A DNA stretch of 64,000 bases, from NCBI RefSeq assembly GCF_014050525.1, contig NZ_JACGAG010000007.1:62001-126000 (forward strand), written 5' to 3'. Positions 46,262 through 55,737 of the stretch are shown one piece after another. The notes under the pieces are model-generated. The model was given only the letters and a program-made list of their open reading frames with translations, did no database searches and had not been told where the DNA came from. This stretch comes from Clostridium sp. cel8. Lineage in GTDB: Bacteria > Bacillota > Clostridia > Clostridiales > Clostridiaceae. The position numbers were made by a program, and so were the translations under genes. The first letter of the stretch is position 1. Each line of letters begins with the position of its first letter.

Positions 46262-46289
46262 ATTTTAACACAACAGTATTAAAAATCAA
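46262..46289 (-). promoter_or_regulatory. Promoter of the cob leader
   Basis: On the leftward strand TTGATT (46284-46289), 16 bases, TAAAAT (46262-46267). The RNA would start near 46255 and meet the terminator at 46215-46188. Confidence 0.55.
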
Positions 46290-46393
46290 GTTATTCATTT
46301 AAAAAAATTTATCATATTTATGCATAATATTATAATAAAAGTACTATTTTAAAATAAATACTATAAAATTACTTTTGACATCTAATAGTTTTT

Positions 46394-46408
46394 ATTATAA
46401 AGTATAAT
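46394..46408 (+). promoter_or_regulatory. Possible PerR-type operator
   Basis: ATTATA-AAG-TATAAT is a 6-3-6 palindrome lying about 60 bases before the PerR-like start and about 14 bases after a TTGACA, overlapping the likely -10. PerR boxes are TTATAATNATTATAA-like, so autoregulation is plausible. Short and AT-rich, therefore uncertain. Confidence 0.35.
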
Positions 46409-46468
46409 TAATCAACTAATAACTTAATGTCAAATAGATAACTATAATGTATAGAAAGGATGGTGTAT

Positions 46469-46894
46469 ATGAATAATTTAGCCACTATTTTTAAAGAGAA
46501 AAAATTGAAATTGACTCCACAGCGTATAGCTGTATATAGATATCTAAAATCTACTACAGAGCATCCTTCTGCAGAAACAATATATAAAGCTCTTCTTGAT
46601 GACTATCCTACTATGAGCTTAGCAACTGTTTACAAAGCTCTTAAAACATTAGTAAAAGTTAACCTAGTGCAAGAAATAAATGTAGGTGAAGGTAATTTTA
46701 GATATGATGGCAAAACTGCTCCTCATCCACATATACAATGTCTATCATGTGGTCGAGTAGATGATGTAAACGGAATATCTTTTTCTGATTTAAATGAAAA
46801 AATCAAAGACAAAGTTGATTATACCGTTTTAAGCAATCAAATTTACTTTTATGGAATTTGTTCTAATTGTAAAAAAGCTCAAGCTGAGCAATAA
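46469..46894 (+). CDS. perR: Fur-family regulator, PerR-like
   Basis: DNA-binding metalloregulator. The 141-residue protein has the winged helix with LTPQRIAVYRYLKST and MSLATVYKALKTLVKV, a metal site with GEGNFRYDGKTAPHPHIQC (Asp and the two His of a PerR-type iron site) and two CxxC zinc pairs, CLSC and CSNC. The Asp in FRYDG favours PerR (peroxide sensing) over Fur, but this is inference. Start at the ATG 46469 because AAAGG is a proper distance upstream; the in-frame ATG at 46460 is too close. Followed by its own terminator. Confidence 0.85.
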   Translation: MNNLATIFKEKKLKLTPQRIAVYRYLKSTTEHPSAETIYKALLDDYPTMSLATVYKALKTLVKVNLVQEINVGEGNFRYDGKTAPHPHIQCLSCGRVDDVNGISFSDLNEKIKDKVDYTVLSNQIYFYGICSNCKKAQAEQ

Positions 46895-46902
46895 AATCTC
46901 TC

Positions 46903-46926
46903 GAGCAGCTCATTGCTGCTCTTTTT
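46903..46926 (+). terminator. Terminator of the PerR-like gene
   Basis: GAGCAGC (46903-46909) and GCTGCTC (46915-46921) pair perfectly, then T5. It overlaps the last codons of the convergent lipoprotein gene. Confidence 0.8.
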
Positions 46927-48073
46927 CAACTATACTATTCCACTCTTTGCCTGTATATTCACCTGAAAATATATCATCTATTTTAGCTGATATATCTTCT
47001 CTAACACTACTTGAAATACTATCTATAATAGCTGTATTGCATTCTACACTATCTTCAATATGTGAAGCTATAATCCTTTTTATTCCCTTATTTTTATCGT
47101 TAACTTTCTTATTATTTGTAATATAACCTCTTTTTAAAAACTCCTCTTGCATCTTATCTCCAAATGCAAATTTCATAAATTTATCTATTTCCTCACTATT
47201 TTCTGCATTTGTAGGTACACAGACAACTACATCGGATATAATTGGTACTTTCATATTAGACACTTTCTCACTTATTGATCCTATGTTTTCATCATCCAAA
47301 TTTCCTGCATAATAAGATGGTAATAAAATTATAGGTATATCTCCACTATTAAATTTATCTATAGATACTTCATTGCCAAGCTCAAATGTATTCTTATCTA
47401 TATAACCGGATTTAAATAAAGAATTTATGTGATTAAATACATCTTGCATTCTATCTATATCAATTATATTGTTATTTGCCACTATAGAAAAAATTGCATT
47501 GTTTATATCCATATTTTCATTCAAAACCATAGGCACTGATTTTGAACTTGAATTAAAATTTTTCAAAAATACTTCAAATTCATCTAAATTATCTGGGACT
47601 TTAATATTTCTTTCATCAAAATATTTTTTATTATATAAAAACTCTAGACTATATGGCATAAGTGGAATTCCATAGTACCTATCATTAAATCTTCCACAAA
47701 CCTTTAATATTGAATAATATCTTGTTGCTATGTCATTTTCCTTGTAGAAATCTTTCATATCATCTAATATACCTTTACTAGCCAAATCAAGCATATCATT
47801 TCTACTAACAAACAATATATCATTTTTATCCCCAATATTGTTTTCTATTTTACTTCCTAGGATAGAATTATTTATATTGATTTTAACTTTAGGATTATTT
47901 TTTTCATAGAAATCAGTAAGGATTTTTATTGTATTAAGGGATTCTTTATCTTTTACTCCTATATATAAATTGATCTTTCTGTCATCTTCATTTTCATTAG
48001 AGCTAAAACATCCACTTAAATTAAAGGAAAGAAATACTATTAAAAAAAGCAGTCTTATTTTTTTACTATTCAT
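46910..48073 (-). CDS. Extracellular solute-binding lipoprotein (family 1)
   Basis: 387-residue lipoprotein: signal peptide with lipobox FNLSGC, then an acidic linker and the type 1 periplasmic-binding fold (INLYIGVKDKESLNTIKILT, GIPLMPYSLEFLYNKKYFDE, FKSGYIDKNTFELG). The middle phrase YGIPLMPYSLEFLYNK is typical of sugar/ion binding proteins of the SBP_bac_1 class. No transporter genes lie next to it, so it may serve a distant ABC system. AAGGAGG upstream of the ATG. Ligand unknown. Confidence 0.85.
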   Translation of the reverse strand: MNSKKIRLLFLIVFLSFNLSGCFSSNENEDDRKINLYIGVKDKESLNTIKILTDFYEKNNPKVKININNSILGSKIENNIGDKNDILFVSRNDMLDLASKGILDDMKDFYKENDIATRYYSILKVCGRFNDRYYGIPLMPYSLEFLYNKKYFDERNIKVPDNLDEFEVFLKNFNSSSKSVPMVLNENMDINNAIFSIVANNNIIDIDRMQDVFNHINSLFKSGYIDKNTFELGNEVSIDKFNSGDIPIILLPSYYAGNLDDENIGSISEKVSNMKVPIISDVVVCVPTNAENSEEIDKFMKFAFGDKMQEEFLKRGYITNNKKVNDKNKGIKRIIASHIEDSVECNTAIIDSISSSVREDISAKIDDIFSGEYTGKEWNSIVEKEQQ

Positions 48074-48197
48074 ACATGTTCCCTCCTTTTTATTTATAAA
48101 TAAAAATCAATTTTTATATTATCTCATATAAATTTATTTTGTGCATATTAATTAAATATATAATTAAATTCATATAAATTTACTTGGGGGTGAAACT

Positions 48198-49139
48198 ATG
48201 AAATTAAAAGTAATATTTATAAAGAAAAAACACCTGTATTATATAATTCTATTCATGATTTTTATCCTAATTACATTATTTTTAATATACAGAAACTTTT
48301 TCTACATAACTTCCTCAACTTTTAGCAATATACTAGAGGATAAAACTCTAACAGCTGATTTCAATGGAGATGGTATATATGATAAATTATATGTAAAACA
48401 AACTGATAATAAATATTTAATTAAAGTAAAAATAAAAGATAAAGTATATGACTTTATTAATAACGATAATGGAAACTTGATAAGTAACTATTATCCTTAC
48501 TGGCCACTTAGAATAAATATAATGGATGTATCTAGAGATAGGATTCCTGAAATTTTCATTCAGGGATCCCTTGGCAAAAACTCTCTTCAAAGATTTTTTG
48601 TCTTTGATGGTTACAAGTTCAAAAATATATTTTCTAGTTCAAACAATATACTTGGATTTATAGACTGCACCAATAACAGAACTCCAAAAATAATTACAGG
48701 ACGATTTCAAGGAGAAAATATGATGCTTACAAATTACATATTTTTAAACAATAAATTAAAAAATTATAATTTAGAAGAGAATAAAACATTCATGGGAAAA
48801 GACACAATATGCTCTTTTATAAATTTTATTGAAAAGCTTCCTTCAAGTAAGCCTTACATTCCAAATAAAATTTTTTCCTCTAACTTGTCAAATGATGATA
48901 TGTATCTAATAGACAAACTTGCAAATGAAAATAATACTTATGTATTTCAAGACGGAATGTTTGTAGAAAAAAAATCTGATAGAAAAGGCAACACCTCTGA
49001 ACTGTCTTGGGTTCTAAATTTTAAAGGAGTATCAAACTCAGATAGTTCAATTATTAAAAACTATACTATTAATTTAATTTTAGTATCTAACAAAAATGAA
49101 ACTGATTCTAATAAATTTAAAATTATATCTATGTATTAA
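48198..49139 (+). CDS. Membrane-anchored protein with VCBS/FG-GAP-like repeat
   Basis: A 313-residue protein with a basic N-terminus and one membrane helix (about residues 14-34), then a large extracellular part. LTADFNGDGIYDKLYVK is a calcium-binding FG-GAP/VCBS-like strand-turn; later MDVSRDRIPEIFIQG and FIDCTNNRTPKIITG repeat the pattern, suggesting a short beta-propeller. The role is unknown. GGGGTG ribosome binding site. Divergent from the solute-binding lipoprotein gene. Confidence 0.65.
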   Translation: MKLKVIFIKKKHLYYIILFMIFILITLFLIYRNFFYITSSTFSNILEDKTLTADFNGDGIYDKLYVKQTDNKYLIKVKIKDKVYDFINNDNGNLISNYYPYWPLRINIMDVSRDRIPEIFIQGSLGKNSLQRFFVFDGYKFKNIFSSSNNILGFIDCTNNRTPKIITGRFQGENMMLTNYIFLNNKLKNYNLEENKTFMGKDTICSFINFIEKLPSSKPYIPNKIFSSNLSNDDMYLIDKLANENNTYVFQDGMFVEKKSDRKGNTSELSWVLNFKGVSNSDSSIIKNYTINLILVSNKNETDSNKFKIISMY

Positions 49140-49140
49140 T

Positions 49141-49246
49141 TAAAATATAAAAGGGACCGCTTTTACGGTCCCAAGGGGGATGGGGGGTTATTACATCAAA
49201 TAACATATAAAATTACTTGATGTGTAGGAGAATGTATCTCCGATTA
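49141..49246 (-). ncRNA. Candidate C-rich small RNA
   Basis: Read leftward: a -10-like TATAAT (49252-49257), then hairpin GGAGA/TCTCC (49227-49241), hairpin ACATCAA/TTGATGT (49193-49223), an unpaired C-rich stretch AACCCCCCATCCCCCTT (49173-49189), and a perfect terminator GGGACCG/CGGTCCC (49153-49172) followed by TTTTATATTTT. The T-run faces leftward only, and no leftward gene lies here, so an independent RNA of about 100 bases is inferred. The -35 is weak. Confidence 0.5.
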
Positions 49247-49450
49247 CAATTATTATACTATCCAATTAGGTTAAATTTATTCATATAACTTAAATAATTT
49301 TATATTTTACCTTAATTTTCATTGTTTTAATTTATGCTTACATATATGTGTCAAATATTAATTTTATGAATACTATATAGTATCAATATATATTAAAAAA
49401 TTAGGACACATACTGATAAGAAGTAAAACATCTTAAAGGAGGGATGATTT

Positions 49451-49840
49451 ATGTCAAAACACCACCATAGAAATAACAATAGACCTGTTAACAACGGATT
49501 CAATCTGGGTAATCTGTTAGGTAATATAGATTTACCACAATTACTATCTCTAATGTCTGCATTCGGAGGCGGAGGCATGGGCGGCATGATGTCAAATGAT
49601 AAAATAAGTTCTTTATTAAACAACATGAATACAGGAGATATAACAAGAAATATAGGTGGAAATAATTTTAATGAATCCAATATAAAATCTCAACTGGCGG
49701 CTTTAGAAAATAGGCTTGAGAATTTGGAAAATAGAAGTGACCTGCAAAATCAAGTGCTTGCAAAAATCAAAGAACTTCAAAATTCTCCAGATGCAGCTAA
49801 ATTTTTAAATGATTTTATGAATTCCAATTCAAAAAAATAA
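49451..49840 (+). CDS. Hypothetical protein, Gly-rich centre and C-terminal coiled coil
   Basis: 129 residues. The N-terminus is His/Asn-rich (MSKHHHRNNNRPVNNG), the middle has LSLMSAFGGGGMGGMMSND, and residues about 80-115 form a heptad-like helix (LAALENRLENLENRSDLQNQ). Similar Gly-rich/coiled-coil small proteins are seen in clostridia, without assigned function. No signal peptide. AAAGGAGGG precedes the ATG at a good distance, and a terminator follows, so it is a real single gene. Confidence 0.65.
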   Translation: MSKHHHRNNNRPVNNGFNLGNLLGNIDLPQLLSLMSAFGGGGMGGMMSNDKISSLLNNMNTGDITRNIGGNNFNESNIKSQLAALENRLENLENRSDLQNQVLAKIKELQNSPDAAKFLNDFMNSNSKK

Positions 49841-49848
49841 TAAAATAA

Positions 49849-49882
49849 GAGTACTGTTTTATAAAACAGTGCTCTCACTTTA
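49849..49882. terminator. Bidirectional terminator after the Gly-rich gene
   Basis: GAGTACTGTTTT (49849-49860) and AAAACAGTGCTC (49863-49874) pair with one G-U; A/T-rich flanks on both sides. It separates the rightward hypothetical from the leftward CPBP gene. Confidence 0.75.
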
Positions 49883-50576
49883 TTATAAAATTCTGTAAAA
49901 ATAATGACATCATACTTACAGAATTAAACACACAATGATTAAATACTGAATACCAATATCCTTTGTTATGTATCAAATAACAATTATATATTCCTATCCA
50001 AAATATTATAAAAAAAGCTGTTAAACTAAAATGCATAAAGGCAAATATTAAACTGCTTAAAACCGCTCCAGAATATATGCCTACCCTATTTGCAAATATT
50101 TTTTTGAAGAATAGCCACCTAAATACAAATTCCTCAAATACAGGTGCAAATATTGAAACTACAGGTATCATCAACATAAAACTCTTAAGTGACATATCAG
50201 ACATACGAGTAACAATTTCCTGCTGATTCAAAGTGAAATTAAAATTTGAAGCAACTATGGTTTCTATTATTGATATAATGATAATTCCCAAATAAGATAT
50301 AGCTATTAGCTTTAATCCCTTTAAAAATCTAAATCTCTTTATATCAAAAATATAAAAATCTTCTGTATTTCTAATATGCACTATATTCAAAAGTACAAAT
50401 ATAAATGGGATGAGATTTTGAGTATAAATACTAGCAACTACATATAATACACTTATAATAGCTAAAACTACTCTATTTCTATTTTTCCTAATCCAATACA
50501 TTCCGTATAGTAAAATAGGCGGCATATATACTATTAAAAATGTAAGAATATCTTTGATTAAATTAAGCTTAATCAA
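49875..50576 (-). CDS. CPBP family intramembrane metalloprotease
   Basis: Membrane protein of the CAAX-protease/bacteriocin-processing family, 233 residues with about eight hydrophobic segments. [13 protein letters not shown] contains the EExxxR motif and [12 protein letters not shown] the first metal-binding His region. Functions in the family range from peptide processing to stress signalling; this one is unassigned. Its TTG start overlaps the end of engB by 8 bases, so the two are co-translated. Confidence 0.8.
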   Translation of the reverse strand: MIKLNLIKDILTFLIVYMPPILLYGMYWIRKNRNRVVLAIISVLYVVASIYTQNLIPFIFVLLNIVHIRNTEDFYIFDIKRFRFLKGLKLIAISYLGIIIISIIETIVASNFNFTLNQQEIVTRMSDMSLKSFMLMIPVVSIFAPVFEEFVFRWLFFKKIFANRVGIYSGAVLSSLIFAFMHFSLTAFFIIFWIGIYNCYLIHNKGYWYSVFNHCVFNSVSMMSLFLQNFIIK

Positions 50577-51168
50577 TTTTATCCGCCTCCATTACACTCT
50601 CAATCTCATCTAAGAGTTCAATTCTACCACTTTTATTTAAAGAAGAAAAGGCAACAAGTTTATCTTCATCTTTTAAATTTAATGTTTCCTTTATGACTTT
50701 CAGGTTTTTATTTAATTGATTCTTAGATATCTTATCCGATTTAGTTGCAACTACTATAAGTTTGTACCCATAATATTTTATCCACTTGTACATTGTAATA
50801 TCATCAAATGTAGGCTTATGCCTAGAATCTACTAGTAGTACTATTGCTTTTAACTGTTTTCTTCCAATAAGATAATTTTCTATAACTTTGCCCCAACTGT
50901 TTTTTTCAGATTTTGAAACTTTAGCATATCCGTATCCAGGCAAATCTACAAAATAAAAACTTTTATTTATCATAAAGAAATTAACTAACCTGGTCTTTCC
51001 AGGGGTACTACTAGTTTTAGCTAATTTCCTTCTATTTACCAAAGTATTTATTAAAGATGACTTTCCTGCATTAGAACGTCCTACAAAAGCTATTTCATTG
51101 AAATTATCATGTGGATACTGTTTTCTTGTTACAGCAGATATTACAAACTCAGCTTGTTTTATCTCCAA
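50569..51168 (-). CDS. engB: Ribosome biogenesis GTPase EngB (YsxC/YihA)
   Basis: GTPase needed for 50S subunit assembly. G1 [12 protein letters not shown], switch region [13 protein letters not shown]3 [10 protein letters not shown]4 ATKSDK and G5 FSSLNK are present. A GTG at 51180 and ATG at 51177 lie inside or right after the ribosome binding site AGGAGGTGAT; the TTG at 51166-51168 ([13 protein letters not shown]) is at the proper distance and matches the length of Bacillus YsxC, so it is chosen. It follows lon by about 50 bases on the same strand, a common Firmicutes order. Confidence 0.94.
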   Translation of the reverse strand: MEIKQAEFVISAVTRKQYPHDNFNEIAFVGRSNAGKSSLINTLVNRRKLAKTSSTPGKTRLVNFFMINKSFYFVDLPGYGYAKVSKSEKNSWGKVIENYLIGRKQLKAIVLLVDSRHKPTFDDITMYKWIKYYGYKLIVVATKSDKISKNQLNKNLKVIKETLNLKDEDKLVAFSSLNKSGRIELLDEIESVMEADKID

Positions 51169-51222
51169 ATGTATCATCACCTCCTGTTCTCTATTATAAT
51201 ATGTCTAATTTTTATTTAATAT

Positions 51223-53544
51223 TTATAATTTATCAACTAATGCATTTTCAATTACAGTATCTACTTTGTCTACAACTATATAATTTATTTTATTTTTAAT
51301 ACTATTAGGTATTTTGACTAAATCTTTTTTATTATCTTTTGGAATTATTATTGTATCTATACCAGCTCTATAGGCAGCAAGACTTTTTTCTTTTAGTCCC
51401 CCAATAGGAAGAACTCTACCTGTCAATGTTACTTCACCTGTCATAGCTACATTGTGTTTTACTTTTTTATTAGTAAGTGCAGAAATCATAGCAGTAACCA
51501 TAGTCACACCTGCTGAGGGTCCATCCTTTGGAATAGCTCCTTCTGGTACATGTATATGGATATCATAGTTTTTATAAAAATCTTCTTTTATACCTGTAAA
51601 TTTTTTATAATTAGCTCTTATATAACTATAACCAGCTTTAGCCGACTCCTTCATTACATCTCCAAGATTACCTGTAAGCTGAAGTCTACCTTTTCCAGGC
51701 ATTATAACTGCCTCTACTGGCAGAGTATCTCCACCATAAGCCGTCCATGCCATGCCCATTACAACACCTACTCTATCATCTTTATTTATCTTATCATAAT
51801 TAAACATATCGGAACCCAAGTATGATTTTACTTTTGTAGTATTTACAAATACCTTTTTCTTTCCTACCTCTACAATTTCTGTAACTGCCTTTCTTATTAT
51901 AGAAGCTATTTTTCTTTCCATATCTCTTACTCCGGATTCTCTTGTGTAGTTATTTATAACTGTATATATTGCAGGATCCGAAAATTTAATGCTATTGTCC
52001 TTTACTCCATTTTCCTCTAGTTGTTTTGGTATTATGTATTTTTTGCCTATATGAAATTTTTCCTCACTTGTATAGCCTGAAACCTGTATTACTTCCATTC
52101 TGTCCATAAGAGGACGTGGTATTGTATCTATTGTATTTGCAGTAGTTATAAAGAGAACATTTGATAAATCAAAATCCAATTCAAGATAATGATCTCTAAA
52201 TGTATTGTTTTGTTCACTATCTAGCACTTCTAAAAGTGCATCTGCAGGATTTCCTCTAAAATCAGCTCCTATTTTATCAATTTCATCTAATAAAAATACA
52301 GGATTATTTGATTTTGCCTCCTTGATTCCGTATATTATTCTTCCAGGAATAGCTCCTATATATGTTCTTCTATGTCCCCTTATATCTGCTTCATCTTTAA
52401 TTCCACCTAAAGACATCCTTACGAAATTTCTATTAATTGCCTTTGCAATTGCCTTTGCAATTGAAGTCTTTCCTACACCTGGAGGCCCTACAAGACATAA
52501 AATAGGTCCTTTTAATGAGTTATTCATCTTTTTAACAGATAAGTATTCTATTATCCTATCTTTTACATCTTTTAAACCATAATGATTATTTTCTAAAACA
52601 TTTCTAACAGATTTTATATCCAAGTTATCCTCAGTTTTATCATTCCATGGTAAATCAATTATCCAATCTAAATAATTTTTTATCATACCATTTTCAGACG
52701 AATACTCTCCAGAAGTTTCTAATCTATTTATCTCCTTTAATGCTTTTTTTCTTACTTCTTTTGGGAGTTTCTTCTTTGATATTTTAGCTTTGTATTCTTC
52801 TATATCTTTCTCTAACCCATCCTCTTCTCCAAGTTCCTTCTTTATAGCTTTAAGCTGTTTTCTCAAATAGTAATCTTTTCGTGACTTATCTATATCACTT
52901 TTTAGCTTAAGTTCAATTCTATTTTCAGCCTCAAGTATTTCTATTTCTTCAGTAAGTATACCAAGTATTTTATCTAGTCTATCTTGAACATTTTGGGTTT
53001 CTAAAAGTTCATGTTTTTTATCTTCTTCTAATACCAAGTATGCACTTATTATATCTGCTACTCTTCCTGGATTGTCCAAATCATCCATACCAATAATTGA
53101 TTCAGATATACCATTTTCAGATAAGTTTATATATTTATTAAACTTTTTTACTACAAGCCTTACTAATGCTTTAAAATCGCTATTAATTTCAAATTTATCT
53201 TCAATTGGCTCAACTGCAACTTTAAAAAAAGGTTCTTCTCCTATATATTCTCTTAATATGCCTCTAGATTCACCTTCTACAAGTATTCTAATTACATCAT
53301 TAGGCAACTTAAGTATCTGCTTTATATTGCAGATAGTTCCTATGTTATATATATCTTCTTTATGTGGATTCTCAACTCCATATTCCTTTTGAGATGATAA
53401 AAATATTTTCTGTCCATTTATCATAGCATCTTCCAATGCAAGTTTTGATTTTTCTCTCCCTACATCAAAATGTACAACCATGTATGGAAACACAGTCATA
53501 CCCCTTAACGGAATTAGAGGAATATCTTTTAAATTTTTGTCCAT
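51223..53544 (-). CDS. lon: ATP-dependent protease Lon
   Basis: Cytoplasmic AAA+ serine protease that degrades damaged and regulatory proteins. The 773-residue protein has the N-terminal LAN domain (IPLIPLRGMTVFPYMVVHFD), Walker A LVGPPGVGKTSIAKAIA, Walker B PVFLLDEIDKIG, and the catalytic Ser in PKDGPSAGVTM with the Lys in GGLKEKSLAAYRAG. GAGGAG before the ATG. It lies downstream of clpX after a terminator, upstream of engB. Confidence 0.97.
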   Translation of the reverse strand: MDKNLKDIPLIPLRGMTVFPYMVVHFDVGREKSKLALEDAMINGQKIFLSSQKEYGVENPHKEDIYNIGTICNIKQILKLPNDVIRILVEGESRGILREYIGEEPFFKVAVEPIEDKFEINSDFKALVRLVVKKFNKYINLSENGISESIIGMDDLDNPGRVADIISAYLVLEEDKKHELLETQNVQDRLDKILGILTEEIEILEAENRIELKLKSDIDKSRKDYYLRKQLKAIKKELGEEDGLEKDIEEYKAKISKKKLPKEVRKKALKEINRLETSGEYSSENGMIKNYLDWIIDLPWNDKTEDNLDIKSVRNVLENNHYGLKDVKDRIIEYLSVKKMNNSLKGPILCLVGPPGVGKTSIAKAIAKAINRNFVRMSLGGIKDEADIRGHRRTYIGAIPGRIIYGIKEAKSNNPVFLLDEIDKIGADFRGNPADALLEVLDSEQNNTFRDHYLELDFDLSNVLFITTANTIDTIPRPLMDRMEVIQVSGYTSEEKFHIGKKYIIPKQLEENGVKDNSIKFSDPAIYTVINNYTRESGVRDMERKIASIIRKAVTEIVEVGKKKVFVNTTKVKSYLGSDMFNYDKINKDDRVGVVMGMAWTAYGGDTLPVEAVIMPGKGRLQLTGNLGDVMKESAKAGYSYIRANYKKFTGIKEDFYKNYDIHIHVPEGAIPKDGPSAGVTMVTAMISALTNKKVKHNVAMTGEVTLTGRVLPIGGLKEKSLAAYRAGIDTIIIPKDNKKDLVKIPNSIKNKINYIVVDKVDTVIENALVDKL

Positions 53545-53659
53545 GTTTCTCTCCTCACTTTAAAAAATTTACCTCAACTAAAATTTAATACACTAGACTA
53601 GTATATTATAACTATAAAATATAGTTTTTTCAATTATTCACTTTTATACATATGAATAG

Positions 53660-53692
53660 TTAAAAGAGAGTACTGAATTTCAGTACTCTCTT
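53660..53692 (-). terminator. Terminator after clpX
   Basis: AAGAGAGTACTGAA (53664-53677) and its complement (53679-53692) pair perfectly, followed leftward by TTTTAAC. It separates the clpP-clpX unit from lon. Confidence 0.8.
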
Positions 53693-53717
53693 AAATACTA
53701 ATGAAATTTACACATTA

Positions 53718-55007
53718 CTAAGCAGTTTCTGGACCTTTTCTTGATCTTGATTTTTTAACCTTCATAGGAGATCTTTTCCCATTTTCAACAGTTATAAGTT
53801 CAGGCTTCTTAGTTTTTATAGTGTCCTTATCTATTATAACTTTAGCAATCTCTTCTCTAGATGGTATTTCAAACATTATATCTCTCATTGTTTCCTCTAT
53901 AATAGCTCTAAGTCCTCTAGCTCCAGTATTTCTCCTTAAAGCTTCATCTGCAATTTCCCTAATAGCATCGTCTTTGAACTCTAATTCAACATTATCCATT
54001 TCAAACAGCTTTTTATACTGTTTAACAAGTGCATTTTTAGGTTCCACAAGTATCCTATTAAGTGCATTTTGATCCAAAGCTTCCAAAGTAACTACAATAG
54101 GAATTCTTCCTACAAACTCAGGTATAAGACCAAATTTCAAAAGATCTCCTGGCATTATCTCTTTAAGAAGTTTTCCAATGTCTTTTTCCTTTTTGGATTG
54201 TATTTCAGCACCAAATCCCAAAGTACTAATTCTTGTTCTGTGTTCTATAATATTGTCTATTCCATCAAAAGCTCCACCACATATAAATAATATATTAGTA
54301 GTATTTATCTGTATAAACTCTTGATGAGGATGTTTTCTTCCACCTTGTGGAGGTACTGAAGCAACAGTTCCTTCCAATATCTTTAAAAGCGCCTGTTGAA
54401 CTCCTTCTCCTGATACATCTCTTGTAATAGATGGATTTTCAGACTTTCTTGCTATCTTATCTATTTCATCTATATAGACTATACCATGTTCAGCTCTCTC
54501 TATATCATAATCAGCATTTTGTATAAGTTTTAATAGTATATTCTCAACATCTTCTCCAACATATCCAGCTTCAGTCAATGTAGTAGCATCTGCAATTGCA
54601 AATGGAACATTTAAAAACTTAGCTAGAGTCTGTGCTAAAAGAGTTTTACCAGAACCTGTAGGTCCTAAAAGTAATATATTACTCTTTTGAAGTTCTACAT
54701 CATCAGTTTTGTTATTTGCATTTATTCTCTTATAATGATTATAAACTGCTACTGATAATGACTTTTTAGCTTCATCTTGACCAATTACATATTGATCAAG
54801 ATAGTTTTTAATTTCTGCAGGTTTAGGCAGTGATGTCATATCAGTTTGAATATCATCTTCAAATTCATCACTTATTATTTCAGAGCAAAGTTCTATACAC
54901 TCATCACAAATATATACACCTGGCCCTGCTATTAATCTTCTTACTTGATCCTGTGTTTTACCACAAAATGAACACTTAAGTTGTTTCTTATCATCATTTT
55001 TGGCCAT
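53718..55007 (-). CDS. clpX: ClpXP ATPase subunit ClpX
   Basis: AAA+ unfoldase that feeds ClpP. The 429-residue protein begins with the zinc-binding domain: Cys12, Cys15, Cys34, Cys37 ([20 protein letters not shown]). Then Walker [16 protein letters not shown], Walker [12 protein letters not shown], the ClpP-binding loop region [14 protein letters not shown] (IGF-type loop appears as LGFG) and the sensor 2 GARGLR. Directly downstream of clpP, 19 bases apart. Confidence 0.97.
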   Translation of the reverse strand: MAKNDDKKQLKCSFCGKTQDQVRRLIAGPGVYICDECIELCSEIISDEFEDDIQTDMTSLPKPAEIKNYLDQYVIGQDEAKKSLSVAVYNHYKRINANNKTDDVELQKSNILLLGPTGSGKTLLAQTLAKFLNVPFAIADATTLTEAGYVGEDVENILLKLIQNADYDIERAEHGIVYIDEIDKIARKSENPSITRDVSGEGVQQALLKILEGTVASVPPQGGRKHPHQEFIQINTTNILFICGGAFDGIDNIIEHRTRISTLGFGAEIQSKKEKDIGKLLKEIMPGDLLKFGLIPEFVGRIPIVVTLEALDQNALNRILVEPKNALVKQYKKLFEMDNVELEFKDDAIREIADEALRRNTGARGLRAIIEETMRDIMFEIPSREEIAKVIIDKDTIKTKKPELITVENGKRSPMKVKKSRSRKGPETA

Positions 55008-55026
55008 ATCTACACCTCACTAAAGG

Positions 55027-55611
55027 TTACTTTCTTTTTGTAATAACCTCATCTATTAATCCATAATTTTTAGCCTCTTCTGCTGTCATAAAATTATCTC
55101 TTTCTGTATCCTGTTGAATCTTTTCAAGAGGCTGACCAGTTCTCTCACTGTATATAGTATTTAATTTTTTCTTTATTTCAAGTATTCTCTTTGCATGGAT
55201 TCCAATATCAGTTGCTTGCCCTTGGAATCCACCTAAAGGTTGATGTATCATTATTTCTGCATTTGGAAGAGCAAATCTCTTACCTTTTGCACCTGCTGCA
55301 AGTAAAAATGATCCCATAGAAGCTGCCATACCAATGCATATAGTAGATACATCAGGTTTTATATATTGCATAGTATCATAAATCGCCATACCAGAGGTTA
55401 TTGAACCTCCTGGACTATTTATGTATAATGATATATCTTTATCAGGATCATCTGCTTCCAAAAATAACAACTGTGCTACTATAAGACTAGCTGAAGCGTC
55501 ATTTACCTCTTCACTTAACATAACAATTCTATCCTTTAAAAGTCTAGAATAAATATCATAGGATCTCTCTCCTCTATTTGTCTGTTCAACAACTACTGGT
55601 ACTAAACTCAT
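55027..55611 (-). CDS. clpP: ClpP protease subunit
   Basis: Serine protease that forms the barrel of ClpXP/ClpCP. 194 residues with Ser98 in [11 protein letters not shown], His123 in MIHQPLGG and an Asp near [21 protein letters not shown] is the substrate-binding loop. GGAGGAG ribosome binding site. First gene of the clpP-clpX pair; tig lies about 125 bases upstream. Confidence 0.97.
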   Translation of the reverse strand: MSLVPVVVEQTNRGERSYDIYSRLLKDRIVMLSEEVNDASASLIVAQLLFLEADDPDKDISLYINSPGGSITSGMAIYDTMQYIKPDVSTICIGMAASMGSFLLAAGAKGKRFALPNAEIMIHQPLGGFQGQATDIGIHAKRILEIKKKLNTIYSERTGQPLEKIQQDTERDNFMTAEEAKNYGLIDEVITKRK

Positions 55612-55737
55612 AAAACTCTCCTCCTTTATATAACCATTCTTAATAGTTATTATACATCAGTTTTTTAATTTAACTATAATTTGTTTAAAATTAATTGCCA
55701 TAAAATATCTACCAATTAATTATTATTACACATCATA

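Larger units (their letters stand above)
46136..46468. other. Divergent region between cobC and the PerR-like gene
   Basis: 333 bases. I looked for a cobalamin riboswitch in front of the cob genes and found no B12-box. Instead there is a promoter, a short leader with an inverted repeat GAATA/TATTC, and a terminator hairpin (listed separately). To the right is TTGACA at 46375-46380 and a palindrome overlapping a TATAAA/TATAAT in front of the PerR-like gene. Confidence 0.6.

Noticed and set aside
46136-46460. Cobalamin riboswitch before cobC
   Set aside because: No B12-box-like core; the hairpin present is a simple terminator.
49173-49189. G-quadruplex on the plus strand at the GGGGGATGGGGGG run
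   Set aside because: Only two G-tracts lie close together, so a standard quadruplex would need distant tracts; the small RNA reading explains the run better.
52205-52582. 125-codon rightward frame inside lon
   Set aside because: Antisense shadow of the well-conserved Lon AAA+ domain.
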